Position numbers and translations under genes: made by a program. Below, piece by piece: positions 31,060 through 39,961 of a DNA stretch of 41,602 nucleotides; the first letter of the stretch is position 1, and the number at the start of each line of letters is the position of its first letter. This DNA comes from a virus: IMG/VR virus record IMGVR_UViG_3300023192_000293, positions 1 to 41,602 of that record; one strand, 5' to 3'. The notes under the pieces were generated by a model. That model was not told the origin of the DNA. It ran no database searches and saw nothing but the letters and a program-made list of their open reading frames with translations.

Positions 31060-31457
31060 AGAAAGAAGAACCATATGCTTTAAAACATTATTTGAATGCA
31101 ATCAACTATACAAAAGAAAAGTTGATGGATGCTGATGATGAAATGTGGGAAAAAAAATATCCATCTTTTATTGTTAATAAGGCATTATCTGCATTTGAGG
31201 AGTGTATTTTATTGGTAAATGAGCTTAACATTAAACCTCATATAGATAAGAAACTACAATTCTCATTTCTGATAAATAGTGTACGAATAAAGAAACGATT
31301 TTCTCCATGGTTGAGGAAATCAAAGATAAATGATTTGGATATATGTAAAGAATACTATGGTTACAATAATGAAAAAGCAAAGGAAGCTCTTCGAATACTT
31401 ACCAAACAACAATTACAAATCATCAAACAAAAATTAAACAGAGGTGGAACCAAATGA
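31056..31457 (+). CDS. gp62: Clamp loader small subunit gp62
   Basis: 133 residues, shorter than T4 gp62 (187). YPSFIVNKALSAFEECILLV, then NELNIKPHIDKKLQFSFLIN and KKRFSPWLRKSK match gp62 of marine T4-like phages, and a helical C-terminus follows. It completes the clamp loader. It is start-stop coupled to gp44 upstream (ATGA) and to regA downstream (4-nt overlap). The missing length is at the C-terminus relative to T4. Confidence 0.9.
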   Translation: MKKEEPYALKHYLNAINYTKEKLMDADDEMWEKKYPSFIVNKALSAFEECILLVNELNIKPHIDKKLQFSFLINSVRIKKRFSPWLRKSKINDLDICKEYYGYNNEKAKEALRILTKQQLQIIKQKLNRGGTK

Positions 31458-31885
31458 CAGAAACTAAATGGGGTATTGAAGATATGTTGGAAGTGTCTTT
31501 AAAAGAACCAGATGATTTTTTAAAAGTTAGAGAAACATTATCTAGGATGGGTGTTGCATCAAGAAAAGAAAAAAAGTTATTTCAATCTTGTCATATATTA
31601 CATAAACAAGGGAAATATTATATAGTGCATTTTAAGGAATTGTTTGCACTTGATGGAAAAGAAACGAACATCAGCGAAAATGATGTTGCTAGAAGAAATA
31701 CTATAACACAACTTTTGGCAGATTGGGGACTTGTTTCTATTATTGGCATCAACGAACTGAAAGCACCACTAAGTCAAATAAAAGTTATTTCTTTTAAAGA
31801 AAAAAGTGAATGGATATTGGAAACTAAATACAATATTGGAAAAAATATAGAAAAGAAACCAGTTCCAAAAAAAATAGTTGACTAA
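31454..31885 (+). CDS. regA: Translational repressor RegA
   Basis: 143 residues (T4 RegA is 122). EVSLKEPDDFLKVRETLSRM, GVASRKEKKLFQSCHILHKQ, GKYYIVHFKELFALDGKE and LLADWGLVSIIG align block by block with T4 RegA. RegA binds the initiator region of several early phage mRNAs and blocks translation. The extra residues are at both ends. Coupled to gp62 by ATGA. Confidence 0.95.
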   Translation: MTETKWGIEDMLEVSLKEPDDFLKVRETLSRMGVASRKEKKLFQSCHILHKQGKYYIVHFKELFALDGKETNISENDVARRNTITQLLADWGLVSIIGINELKAPLSQIKVISFKEKSEWILETKYNIGKNIEKKPVPKKIVD

Positions 31886-31903
31886 TAACTAAAGGAGTAT
31901 ATT

Positions 31904-32161
31904 ATGGCAATTGATTATGATTTAGAAATCCTGGTTAAGGATAAAAAGAAATCTCGATATCATGTTATATTGGATGCACTAAAATTAAAATATGAAAGTG
32001 AAATCGCTATAGCAAAAGTTAATATTAAGGTTTATCTTGAGAATTCAGTTGGTGTTGGCGAACACCCAACTATAGTTGAAGCGGTTGAGTTAGAACTTAA
32101 AAAAGTTGATAATGCACAGAGCATACTTGATACTATTCAAAAACATTATTTCGTAGAATAA
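31904..32161 (+). CDS. Unknown small protein between regA and gp43
   Basis: 85 residues, probably all helical: MAIDYDLEILVKDKKKSRYH, then VILDALKLKYESEIAIAKVN, KVYLENSVGVGEHPTIVEAV and a final helix. It has AAAGGAG well placed before the ATG and sits between regA and the polymerase gene, 9 nt before gp43. No catalytic motif, membrane segment or Cys pair. Its place in the replisome operon suggests a replication accessory role. Not recognised. Confidence 0.7.
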   Translation: MAIDYDLEILVKDKKKSRYHVILDALKLKYESEIAIAKVNIKVYLENSVGVGEHPTIVEAVELELKKVDNAQSILDTIQKHYFVE

Positions 32162-32170
32162 AAATATTAT

Positions 32171-34750
32171 ATGATGTTTTATACCAATGTATATCAATGG
32201 GGTGATAATTTACTTGTTCGTGCAATCGAAAATGGCAAACGAGTTTCGAAACGAGTAAGATATGAACCTACTTTGTTTGTTCCTGTTCGGAAACAAACTT
32301 CGTTTACTACATTAGATGGTAAGTTTCTCACACCAATGAAATTTACTTCTATAAAAGAAGCGAAAGAATTTGTTGAACAATATAAAGACCAGTCTCATTT
32401 GGTTTTTGGACATACTCAATATGCATACACTTATATTGCAGATAAATATCCAGAAGATATTAAATGGGAACTTGATAAATTGCTTTTGATTACAATTGAT
32501 ATTGAAGTTGAATGTGAAAATGGATTTCCTAATGCTAGACAAGCAATCGAGCCACTTCTTTCTATTACTGTAAAGAATCATCAAACACAAAAAATAGTTG
32601 TTTGGGGACTTAATAATTTTACAACAGATAGAGATGATATAACTTATGTTCAATGTAAAGATGAAAAACATTTACTTGAAGAATTTATGGTGTTCTGGGA
32701 ACAGAATACTCCAGATATTGTAACTGGTTGGAATATTGATTTCTTTGATATTCCTTATCTTATGAATCGTATCAAACACTTGTTCGGTGAAGATAAATTA
32801 AAAGTATTTTCTCCATGGGGCAATGTGAGTGATAAAGAAGTTTATATGATGGGAAGAAAGCATCAGATGTATGATATTCTTGGTGTTGCAATATTAGATT
32901 ATTTGGAATTATACAGAAAGTTTACTTATACAAGTCAAGAAAATTATCGTTTAGACCATATTGCATCTGTTGAATTGGGTGAACAGAAACACGAAAACCC
33001 ATATGAAACTTTTAAGGAGTGGTATACAAAAGATTATCAGTCGTTTATAGAATATAATATTGCAGATGTTGAACTTGTTGATAAACTTGAAGATAGATTA
33101 AAATTGATTGAACTTCTTATTACTATGGCGTATGATTGTAAAGTAAATTATAGTGATATGTTGGGTTCAGTAAAATATTGGGATATATTGATTTATAATT
33201 ATCTTCGTAAAAAAAATATTATTGTTCCACAAAAAAGAAAATATTCAGAAAAATCACACAGATATCAAGGTGCATATGTTAAAGAGCCACAAGTTGGTTT
33301 ACATAATTGGGTTGTAGGACTGGATTTAAATTCACTTTATCCCCATTTGATAATGCAATACGGCATATCTCCAGAAACTATGATAGAGGAAAAAGATATA
33401 CAGAAAAGAATAGATGCGTCAAAATCTTCGCAAGAGATTGCAGACTTGGAAAAACTACTTGAACTAAAACATAATGCATCTGTTGAAAACTTTCTTGGTA
33501 AAAAGTTAGATACTACTGTGCTCCAAAAGTTGGGGATTACTATGACACCTAATGGTGCAATGTATAGAATTACTGGACGTAGAGGATTCTTACCAGAGTT
33601 AATGGAAAAGATTTATACTGATAGAGTTATCTATAAAAGAAAAGCACTAAATGCTAGTCAACTTTATGAAGATACAAAAGATAAAAAATATCTTAATGAT
33701 ATTTCTCGATATCATACAAAACAGTTAGCACAGAAAATTTCTTTGAATAGTGCTTATGGTGCTATTGGAAACGAATGGTTTCGTTATTATGATATTCGAA
33801 ACGCAGAAGCAATCACGACTTCTGGCCAACTTGCAATCCGTTGGATTGAAAAGAAGATGAACGAATATCTTAATGAATTATTTGATACAGATGATGCAGA
33901 TTATATTATTGCATCAGATACAGATAGTATCTATGTTACATTTGATAAACTTATATCTCGTGTATTCAAAGAAGACGTATCGCCTACAAAGATTATTACT
34001 TTTCTTGATAAGATTACCAAAGAAAAAATTGAACCGTTCATTGATAAATCATATGAAGAACTTGCAAAATATTTAAATGCATACGAACAAAAAATGGTAA
34101 TGAAACGAGAAATTATTGCAGATAAAGGAATATGGACTGCAAAGAAAAGATATATTTTAAATGTATGGGATAATGAAGGTGTGAGATATAAAGAACCACA
34201 TTTAAAAATAATGGGGATTGAAGCAGTAAAATCTTCAACACCTGCTTCGTGTAGAGAAAAGATTAAAGAGGCACTTAAATTAATTATGACTGGTAATGAA
34301 AAAGAATTAAATAAATTTATACAAGATTTTCGTAAAGAGTTTTTAAAATTACCACCAGAAGATATTGCGTATCCACGGTCAGTAAATGGTGTGAGTAAAT
34401 TTATGGATTCAAATGCTTTATATAAGAAAGGAACACCCATACACGTTAAAGGTGCGATATTATATAATCATTTATTGAAGAAAAATAAATTGATAAACAA
34501 GTATCCTATAATCCAAGATGGAGATAAGATAAAGTTTTTTCCATTAAGACAGCCGAACATATATCAATCAAACGTGATGTCTTTTTTTACAAAGATGCCA
34601 AAAGAATTTGAGATTGATGATATTATAGATTATGATACACAGTTTGATAAGGCATTTGTAGAACCACTTAACTTTGTTATTGAAAGGATTGGGTGGAAAG
34701 TTGATAGAAGTTATGGAACACAATTATCTTTAGAGGATTTCTTTGCATGA
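32171..34750 (+). CDS. gp43: Family B DNA polymerase gp43
   Basis: 859 residues (T4 gp43 is 898). The 3'-5' exonuclease motif is DIEVE (D110, E112), followed by TGWNIDFFDIPYLMNRI and YNIADVELVDKL. Polymerase motif A is DLNSLYPHLI (D385), motif B NSAYGAIGNEWFRYYD, and motif C SDTDSIYV (D583, D585). The C-terminus (GTQLSLEDFF) is a clamp-binding peptide. Two ATGs in tandem (32171, 32174) are possible starts. The stop overlaps the next gene by 4 nt. Confidence 0.97.
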   Translation: MMFYTNVYQWGDNLLVRAIENGKRVSKRVRYEPTLFVPVRKQTSFTTLDGKFLTPMKFTSIKEAKEFVEQYKDQSHLVFGHTQYAYTYIADKYPEDIKWELDKLLLITIDIEVECENGFPNARQAIEPLLSITVKNHQTQKIVVWGLNNFTTDRDDITYVQCKDEKHLLEEFMVFWEQNTPDIVTGWNIDFFDIPYLMNRIKHLFGEDKLKVFSPWGNVSDKEVYMMGRKHQMYDILGVAILDYLELYRKFTYTSQENYRLDHIASVELGEQKHENPYETFKEWYTKDYQSFIEYNIADVELVDKLEDRLKLIELLITMAYDCKVNYSDMLGSVKYWDILIYNYLRKKNIIVPQKRKYSEKSHRYQGAYVKEPQVGLHNWVVGLDLNSLYPHLIMQYGISPETMIEEKDIQKRIDASKSSQEIADLEKLLELKHNASVENFLGKKLDTTVLQKLGITMTPNGAMYRITGRRGFLPELMEKIYTDRVIYKRKALNASQLYEDTKDKKYLNDISRYHTKQLAQKISLNSAYGAIGNEWFRYYDIRNAEAITTSGQLAIRWIEKKMNEYLNELFDTDDADYIIASDTDSIYVTFDKLISRVFKEDVSPTKIITFLDKITKEKIEPFIDKSYEELAKYLNAYEQKMVMKREIIADKGIWTAKKRYILNVWDNEGVRYKEPHLKIMGIEAVKSSTPASCREKIKEALKLIMTGNEKELNKFIQDFRKEFLKLPPEDIAYPRSVNGVSKFMDSNALYKKGTPIHVKGAILYNHLLKKNKLINKYPIIQDGDKIKFFPLRQPNIYQSNVMSFFTKMPKEFEIDDIIDYDTQFDKAFVEPLNFVIERIGWKVDRSYGTQLSLEDFFA

Positions 34751-35892
34751 TATTAGATAGAAAAGATTCGATTTATGCTGCTAATGTTTTTGTTTCTTAT
34801 TACAAAGACTTTGGTCGTATAGATGATTATTTAAGAAAAGTTAAACTTGAAAGAATGGAGAATTATCCAACTGCATTACCTGGTATGGGACCTGAAGATG
34901 AATTCTTTTCTGATTTTACTATGCATCCACAAGATATGGAGTTTTCTATTTATGAACCAAAAACATCTGATTTTGTTAATTATCTTGAAATCACGACATC
35001 TCATGCAGTCGAAGCATCTATTCTTGGTAAAAAATTGATGTGGATGATAAAAGAAAAAAATACGAATAAGATTGTTGGATTTATTCGTTTTGGTTCTCCG
35101 ACTATTAATTCAGGACCAAGAAATGAATTTTTAGGAAACCCATTGGATACATCGAATGCAGATGTCATGAAAAGATTTAATAATTCTTGTATCATGGGAT
35201 TTATTATTGTTCCAACACAACCATTTGGATTTAATTATCTTGGTGGAAAATTACTTGCTGGTATTTGTTGTTCTCATTTAGCAAGAGAAACATTGAATGC
35301 AAAATATGATGCGAATATTTGTATGTTTGAAACGACATCACTTTATGGTTCTGCGAAAACTACTTCGATGTATGATGGTATGAAACCTATGTTGAGATTT
35401 ATGGGATTAACCCAATCTAATTTTTTACCAATGATTAATGATGATAATTTTCTTAAACTAAATGCTTGGTTTAAGGATAGGAACAATGGAGAAGTATTAA
35501 TTCCAGACTACTCCAAAAGTGGATGGCCTACATCATCTCGTAAATTAAAAATCCACACGAAAATGATATCTATTATTAAAGCATCTTTAAAAGAAGTTGA
35601 TATAAAATTATATGATACATTTTGTGAGAAAATAAATGATGCAAAAAATCTTACTCAACGAAAAAGACAATATATGTGTACATATGGATTTGATAATATT
35701 AAAGAATATTTTAATTTGGAAACGGACACATTGATTAAAAAGAATAATTATGATAGATTTGAATTGGATAATATGATTGAGTGGTGGAAAAAGAAAGCGA
35801 CTAATCGTTATAATAATTTAAAGAAAGATGGTAGATTAAGAACTGAACTTGAAACTTGGAATGTTAGGAGTGATATAGATATCATAAGATAA
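34747..35892 (+). CDS. DruA/DUF4338-like protein coupled to the DNA polymerase
   Basis: 381 residues. The central part resembles DUF4338, the domain of Druantia protein DruA: KIVGFIRFGSPTINSGPRNE, NNSCIMGFIIVPTQPFGFNY, LGGKLLAGICCSHLARETL and ANICMFETTSLYGSAKTTSM. DUF4338 proteins have a comparable order (a GxL.xAS/GSP segment, RN/RD, an IPW/IVPT strand, a helix with KLLA and an ETF/ETT strand). The C-terminal 130 residues are Lys-rich and helical. The ATG overlaps the gp43 stop (ATGA), implying translational coupling with the polymerase. Family assignment is by eye; role in DNA metabolism is inferred. Confidence 0.55.
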   Translation: MILDRKDSIYAANVFVSYYKDFGRIDDYLRKVKLERMENYPTALPGMGPEDEFFSDFTMHPQDMEFSIYEPKTSDFVNYLEITTSHAVEASILGKKLMWMIKEKNTNKIVGFIRFGSPTINSGPRNEFLGNPLDTSNADVMKRFNNSCIMGFIIVPTQPFGFNYLGGKLLAGICCSHLARETLNAKYDANICMFETTSLYGSAKTTSMYDGMKPMLRFMGLTQSNFLPMINDDNFLKLNAWFKDRNNGEVLIPDYSKSGWPTSSRKLKIHTKMISIIKASLKEVDIKLYDTFCEKINDAKNLTQRKRQYMCTYGFDNIKEYFNLETDTLIKKNNYDRFELDNMIEWWKKKATNRYNNLKKDGRLRTELETWNVRSDIDIIR

Positions 35893-35893
35893 C

Positions 35894-35921
35894 TTGACAA
35901 ATCATGAAAATCAGGTATTAT
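35894..35921 (+). promoter_or_regulatory. Host-type promoter of the uvsX-gp41 operon
   Basis: TTGACA (35894-35899), a 16-bp spacer and TATTAT (35916-35921), starting 2 nt after the previous stop. +1 near 35928 leaves a leader of about 26 nt with TGGAG before the ATG at 35954. Confidence 0.8.
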
Positions 35922-35953
35922 TTAAATAAGAATAATTTTAATGGAGATATAGA

Positions 35954-36256
35954 ATGTATAATAAAGGAAATGTTGTAACCGTTATGTTTTTAAATGGTAT
36001 GGAACTAATCGGTACATTAGTTAGTGAAGGAGAAGATGTAGTTGTGATAGATAAACCTATGTTATGTCAAGCGACCAAAAATGGTGTTTCATTTACCCCA
36101 GCGATTTCTTTAACTGGAGATGTTGTTGAAGGTGAATTGGAACTTGCGAAACGTAATGTGATGTATATTTTAAAAACTTTAAATGAAATTTCAGAGTCAT
36201 ACACAAAAAGATTGAGTGATATAATTACTTCAGATAAAGCAACGATTATTGCGTGA
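35954..36256 (+). CDS. Sm/LSm-like small phage protein B
   Basis: 100 residues. VVTVMFLNGMELIGTLVSEG, DVVVIDKPMLCQATKNGV and ELELAKRNVMYILKTLNEIS follow the same Sm-like plan as the protein at 24541 (FLNGxE...P-x...then a strand with a helix). RNA binding would be typical of the fold. A helical tail (TKRLSDIITSD) follows. It opens the uvsX operon and overlaps or abuts the MazG-like gene. Direct similarity between the two copies is low beyond the FLNG-x-E block. Confidence 0.65.
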   Translation: MYNKGNVVTVMFLNGMELIGTLVSEGEDVVVIDKPMLCQATKNGVSFTPAISLTGDVVEGELELAKRNVMYILKTLNEISESYTKRLSDIITSDKATIIA

Positions 36257-36261
36257 TAGTT

Positions 36262-36642
36262 ATGACAAATTTTGAAAAAGTAAAAACATTTATGAAAGCA
36301 TTTGGACAAGAAGTAAAAAATAAACCTAATTTTCCAGATGAAGAAGTTGTGGAATTAAGACTTAATTTGATAAACGAAGAATTTATTGAATTGGTAAATG
36401 CGACACAAGAAAATAGTTTAGTTGATATTGCAGATGCACTTTCAGATTTACTTTATGTTGTTTATGGAGCTGGACATACATTTGGATTAGACCTTGATAA
36501 ATGTTTTGAGGAAGTACATGAAAGTAATATGTCTAAATTTGATAAAGGGAAACCTATATATCGTGTAGATGGAAAAGTTTTGAAGTCGGATACATATAGA
36601 CCACCAGATTTAGAGAAAATTTTATTTTCAGAAGGAGAATAG
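36262..36642 (+). CDS. MazG-like / all-alpha NTP pyrophosphohydrolase
   Basis: 126 residues from the ATG at 36262; an in-frame GTG at 36253 would add three. The metal-binding pattern is visible: EEFIE (39-43) and D-x2-D-x3-D in VDIADALSDLLYVVYGAGH. The rest, FGLDLDKCFEEVHESNMSKF followed by DGKVLKSDTYRPPDLEKIL, is typical of phage phosphoribosyl-ATP-pyrophosphohydrolase-like/MazG-like proteins. These hydrolyse (d)NTPs to monophosphates, sanitising the pool or lowering alarmones. No good Shine-Dalgarno is seen, so translation may depend on the upstream gene. Confidence 0.85.
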   Translation: MTNFEKVKTFMKAFGQEVKNKPNFPDEEVVELRLNLINEEFIELVNATQENSLVDIADALSDLLYVVYGAGHTFGLDLDKCFEEVHESNMSKFDKGKPIYRVDGKVLKSDTYRPPDLEKILFSEGE

Positions 36643-36643
36643 T

Positions 36644-36820
36644 ATGAGTACACATGATAAAATAATGGAACATTTTAGTGTTTACATGGGTGAACAAGAA
36701 AAGTTCGAGCACAAAAATGTAAAAGCTGCTGCTTCTCGTGCAAGAATAGCTTTAACAGCGATAGTAAAACTTGCAAAAGTAAGAAGAGCAGAAATACAAA
36801 AAAGAAAACACACTTTATAA
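36644..36820 (+). CDS. Small basic Hc1/histone H1-like protein
   Basis: 58 residues. The second half, HKNVKAAASRARIALTAIVK and LAKVRRAEIQKRK, resembles the Hc1/histone H1-like family (GNKAA-x-RxR-x2-L-x2-I-x-KLAK-x-RKE). The first half is an amphipathic helix. The start has GAAGGAGA correctly placed and lies 1 nt after the MazG-like stop; uvsX follows after 3 nt. It could bind DNA or RNA non-specifically. A short protein, so the family call is tentative, but the gene is well supported. Confidence 0.6.
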   Translation: MSTHDKIMEHFSVYMGEQEKFEHKNVKAAASRARIALTAIVKLAKVRRAEIQKRKHTL

Positions 36821-36823
36821 GAT

Positions 36824-37846
36824 ATGAAAAATATAGATTTTTTAAAAAAGATTATAAAAGAAACTGGTAATGAATATGCATCTATTGTTGCAGAAGGAGT
36901 AACTGCAGGCGATATAGAATCTTTTATTGATACGGGTTCATATTCGTTTAATGCATTGTTATCTGGTTCGATTTATGGTGGTTTGCCGTCTAATAAGATT
37001 ACTGCATTAGCAGGAGAATCTGCAACGGGTAAAACATTTTTTGTATTGGGAATGGTAAAACATTTTCTTGATGCAAATCCAGAAGGTGGAGTTTTATATT
37101 TTGAATCTGAGTCTGCATTGACTAAATCAATGGTAGAAAATAGAAGCATTGATTCTACCAGAATGGTAATAGTGCCAGTAACGACTGTTCAGGAATTTAG
37201 AACACAGGCGATTAAAATTGTAGATTCATATCTTAAACAACCAATAGAAGAAAAACAACCATTGTTCCTTGCATTAGATTCGCTTGGTATGTTATCAACC
37301 ACAAAAGAAGTTGAAGATACAACCGAGGGGAAAGAAACAAGAGATATGACACGAGCACAAATCATAAAAGCTGCGTTTCGTGTTTTAACTTTAAAACTTG
37401 GTCGTGCAAAAATTCCAATGGTTATCACGAATCATACATATGATGTTGTTGGTTCGTATATACCCATGAAAGAAATGTCGGGGGGTAGCGGCATCAAATA
37501 TGCTGCTTCGACTATCATTTATCTTTCAAAGAAAAAAGACAAAGAGGGAATAGAAGTTGTTGGAAATATTGTAAAGTGCAAAATTCATAAATCAAGGATT
37601 ACAAAAGAGAATACATCAATTGATGTTAGAATAAGTTATGACAAAGGTCTTGATAAATATTATGGATTGATAGACCTTGCAGTTAAACATGGTATTTTTA
37701 AACAGGTTTCTACAAGAATAGAATTACCAGATGGTACAAAACAATATGGTAAAACTATTTTAGGCGACCCAGAAAAATATTTTACAAAAGATGTTTTAAA
37801 TCAAATTGACAAGGCAGCTAAAAAGGAATTTACATATGGCGGATAG
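36824..37846 (+). CDS. uvsX: RecA-like recombinase UvsX
   Basis: 340 residues (T4 UvsX is 391). Walker A GESATGKT (64-71), [15 protein letters not shown], Walker [11 protein letters not shown] and the loop region [20 protein letters not shown] are UvsX signatures. UvsX performs strand invasion, helped by UvsY, at 21402. The C-terminus is shorter than in T4. It overlaps the next gene by 11 nt. Confidence 0.96.
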   Translation: MKNIDFLKKIIKETGNEYASIVAEGVTAGDIESFIDTGSYSFNALLSGSIYGGLPSNKITALAGESATGKTFFVLGMVKHFLDANPEGGVLYFESESALTKSMVENRSIDSTRMVIVPVTTVQEFRTQAIKIVDSYLKQPIEEKQPLFLALDSLGMLSTTKEVEDTTEGKETRDMTRAQIIKAAFRVLTLKLGRAKIPMVITNHTYDVVGSYIPMKEMSGGSGIKYAASTIIYLSKKKDKEGIEVVGNIVKCKIHKSRITKENTSIDVRISYDKGLDKYYGLIDLAVKHGIFKQVSTRIELPDGTKQYGKTILGDPEKYFTKDVLNQIDKAAKKEFTYGG

Positions 37847-38210
37847 CGTACAAGATATATTAGAAGAATGGGTGTGTGAGTATCATACTACGGGAATAAC
37901 ACCGAATGGTGTTAAAATTGTTTTCATGGAATATACTGAGGGGTTTGATGACGATGCTCAGGAAGGATATATAGATGAAAATCAACCGATTTATGAAGTA
38001 ATGATTCATAAACAATCGGCAGAGGATAATAAAGAATTTTCAGAAGATTATGATGTTGAAGATGAGGAAATGATTATATATCATATAACTTATAATATTT
38101 TAGAAAATTGGTTTATAGTAGAACCAGTTGTATCTAAGACAGCAGAAGTATATTTGAGTGAAAGTGAAATAGAAATTTTATTAAACAAGATTCAGGATAA
38201 TATACATTAA
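37836..38210 (+). CDS. Unknown acidic protein between uvsX and gp41 (A)
   Basis: 124 residues from the ATG at 37836, overlapping uvsX by 11 nt; an in-frame TTG at 37806 is less likely. Strongly acidic, with [38 protein letters not shown] and an [10 protein letters not shown] run. The C-terminus alternates strand and helix ([31 protein letters not shown]). No known motif. The acidity and location suggest a binding partner or DNA mimic, which is speculation. It ends 1 nt into the next ATG. Confidence 0.65.
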   Translation: MADSVQDILEEWVCEYHTTGITPNGVKIVFMEYTEGFDDDAQEGYIDENQPIYEVMIHKQSAEDNKEFSEDYDVEDEEMIIYHITYNILENWFIVEPVVSKTAEVYLSESEIEILLNKIQDNIH

Positions 38211-38545
38211 TGCAACAAACTCCAGAGAATATAAGCGAATATTTTAAATATGTTACAGATAAAAAACAACGGTTTGCTGGGATTGGTTTAACCGAAAAGG
38301 CAGGTGAATTTCAAGGTGTCGTTTATAAATATGGAACTATAGTGCCACCAGAAGAAATCGTTAAGATTATACCAGGCGCTGATAAAGATAATAAAGTGCC
38401 ATTCAAATTTGAATGGGAAATTTTAGATTCAAATGGATTACCAAAAGAAAGATTTAATGAGAAGTTTTTTCAATTGATAGGTGATGTTTTAGTACATATA
38501 ATATTTAAGGAAAGATTATATAATGATAGAAAGAACGATACTTGA
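38210..38545 (+). CDS. Unknown protein between uvsX and gp41 (B)
   Basis: 111 residues; the ATG shares one base with the upstream TAA. TPENISEYFKYVTDKKQRFA, then GEFQGVVYKYGTIVPPEEIV, PFKFEWEILDSNGLPKERF and QLIGDVLVHIIFKERL. Mixed alpha/beta, no recognised motif. It overlaps the gp41 start by 23 nt, so it is coupled to the helicase. A small helicase accessory or loader-like role is possible because no gp59-like loader is present in the window, but this is only positional reasoning. Confidence 0.65.
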   Translation: MQQTPENISEYFKYVTDKKQRFAGIGLTEKAGEFQGVVYKYGTIVPPEEIVKIIPGADKDNKVPFKFEWEILDSNGLPKERFNEKFFQLIGDVLVHIIFKERLYNDRKNDT

Positions 38546-39911
38546 AAATTTAATTACTAATGAAGAATATGCTCGAAAAGTTTTACCTTTTATAAAAAAA
38601 GAATATTATACTGATAGACATGAAAGAGTTCTTTTTGAAGAAATCGCAAAGTTTATTCAAAAATATAATAATCTTCCTACACAAATTTCATTAGAGATAG
38701 AATTACAAACTCGAAAAGATTTAAATGGAGAAGATTATAGGAAAATCGTTGATATACTTAAAAATTTTAATAATAATGATGATAACACCGATAGTACTGA
38801 TTTTGTTTGGTTGGTTGATACTACAGAAAAGTTTTGTAAAGATAAAGCGATATATAATGCAATCGTAGAAGGAATTAATATCATAGATGGAAAGGATACT
38901 GATAAAAGAACTACATCAGCAATACCATCTATTCTCTCAGAAGCACTTGCAGTTGGTTTTGATAATGCGATAGGACATGATTATTTAAGAGATGCCGAAT
39001 CTCGATATGATTTTTACAATCGTGTAGAAACCAAAATACCATTTGATTTAGACTATTTTAATAAAATGACAAAGGGTGGATTACGCACCAAGACATTAAA
39101 CATTGCACTTGCTGGAACGGGTGTTGGTAAATCATTATTCATGTGTCATATGGCTGCGAGTTGTTTATCTCAAAATAGAAGTGTTTTGTATATCACTTTA
39201 GAGATGGCAGAAGAAAGGATTGCAGAAAGGATAGATGCGAATTTGATGAATGTTACAATGGAAGATTTGCATGACTTACCAAAGAAGATGTTTGAAGATA
39301 AGATTTCAAGGATTGCAACAAAGACAAATGGTCAACTGGTAATCAAAGAATATCCTACTGCATCTGCTCATGTAGGACATTTTCGTGCATTGGTAAAGGA
39401 ACTTGCATTGAAAAAGAGTTTTAAACCAGATATAATCTTTGTTGATTATATCAATATCTGCACAACTGCAAGATTTAAGAATACTTCTAATATGAACTCT
39501 TATAGTTATGTAAAAGCAATTGCTGAAGAACTTCGTGGACTTGCAGTAGAATTAAATCTACCTGTGATGAGTGCGACACAAACAACCAGGAGTGGTTTTA
39601 CAAATACAAATATAGATTTGACTGATACTTCAGAGAGTTTTGGGTTGCCAGGAACTGCTGATTTGATGTTTGCATTGATATCTACAGAAGAATTAGAAGG
39701 ATTGAATCAGATTCTTGTCAAACAACTAAAAAATAGATATGCCGATATATCTTCATACAGAAGATTTATCATTGGAATTGATAGGTCGAAGATGAAACTC
39801 TATGATGTAGAACAAACAGCACAGACTGACCTTGTAGATTCTATTGAAGAACAACAAGATTCGTTTAAATCTACCATTTCACATGGTAATTACGGAGATT
39901 TCAAAGTTTAA
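38523..39911 (+). CDS. gp41: Replicative DNA helicase gp41
   Basis: 462 residues (T4 gp41 is 475). DnaB-type helicase: an N-terminal helical domain, FDLDYFNKMTKGGLRTKTL, Walker A GTGVGKS (198-204), LYITLEMAEERIAERIDANL, Walker B IIFVDYINIC and NLPVMSATQTTRSGF. It unwinds the fork and works with primase. The start overlaps the previous gene by 23 nt. The operon ends here; a late promoter follows. Confidence 0.96.
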   Translation: MIERTILENLITNEEYARKVLPFIKKEYYTDRHERVLFEEIAKFIQKYNNLPTQISLEIELQTRKDLNGEDYRKIVDILKNFNNNDDNTDSTDFVWLVDTTEKFCKDKAIYNAIVEGINIIDGKDTDKRTTSAIPSILSEALAVGFDNAIGHDYLRDAESRYDFYNRVETKIPFDLDYFNKMTKGGLRTKTLNIALAGTGVGKSLFMCHMAASCLSQNRSVLYITLEMAEERIAERIDANLMNVTMEDLHDLPKKMFEDKISRIATKTNGQLVIKEYPTASAHVGHFRALVKELALKKSFKPDIIFVDYINICTTARFKNTSNMNSYSYVKAIAEELRGLAVELNLPVMSATQTTRSGFTNTNIDLTDTSESFGLPGTADLMFALISTEELEGLNQILVKQLKNRYADISSYRRFIIGIDRSKMKLYDVEQTAQTDLVDSIEEQQDSFKSTISHGNYGDFKV

Positions 39912-39915
39912 GTTA

Positions 39916-39923
39916 TATAAATA
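39916..39923 (+). promoter_or_regulatory. Late promoter before the nuclease-like / KxDG gene pair
   Basis: TATAAATA in TTATATAAATAATAAG, 38 nt upstream of the ATG at 39962; the leader holds TGGAG 7-8 nt before the start. It puts the two genes at the right end in the late class, in contrast to the replication genes just upstream. Confidence 0.65.
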
Positions 39924-39961
39924 ATAAGTGTAAATCTATATATTTTGAATGGAGAAATTGA

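Noticed and set aside
33931-34440. Minus-strand 169-aa open frame inside gp43
   Set aside because: Lies wholly within conserved polymerase motifs on the other strand, with no ribosome site.
37806-37836. TTGACA near the end of uvsX
   Set aside because: No -10-like hexamer at 16-18 bp and inside a coding chain with overlapping genes.
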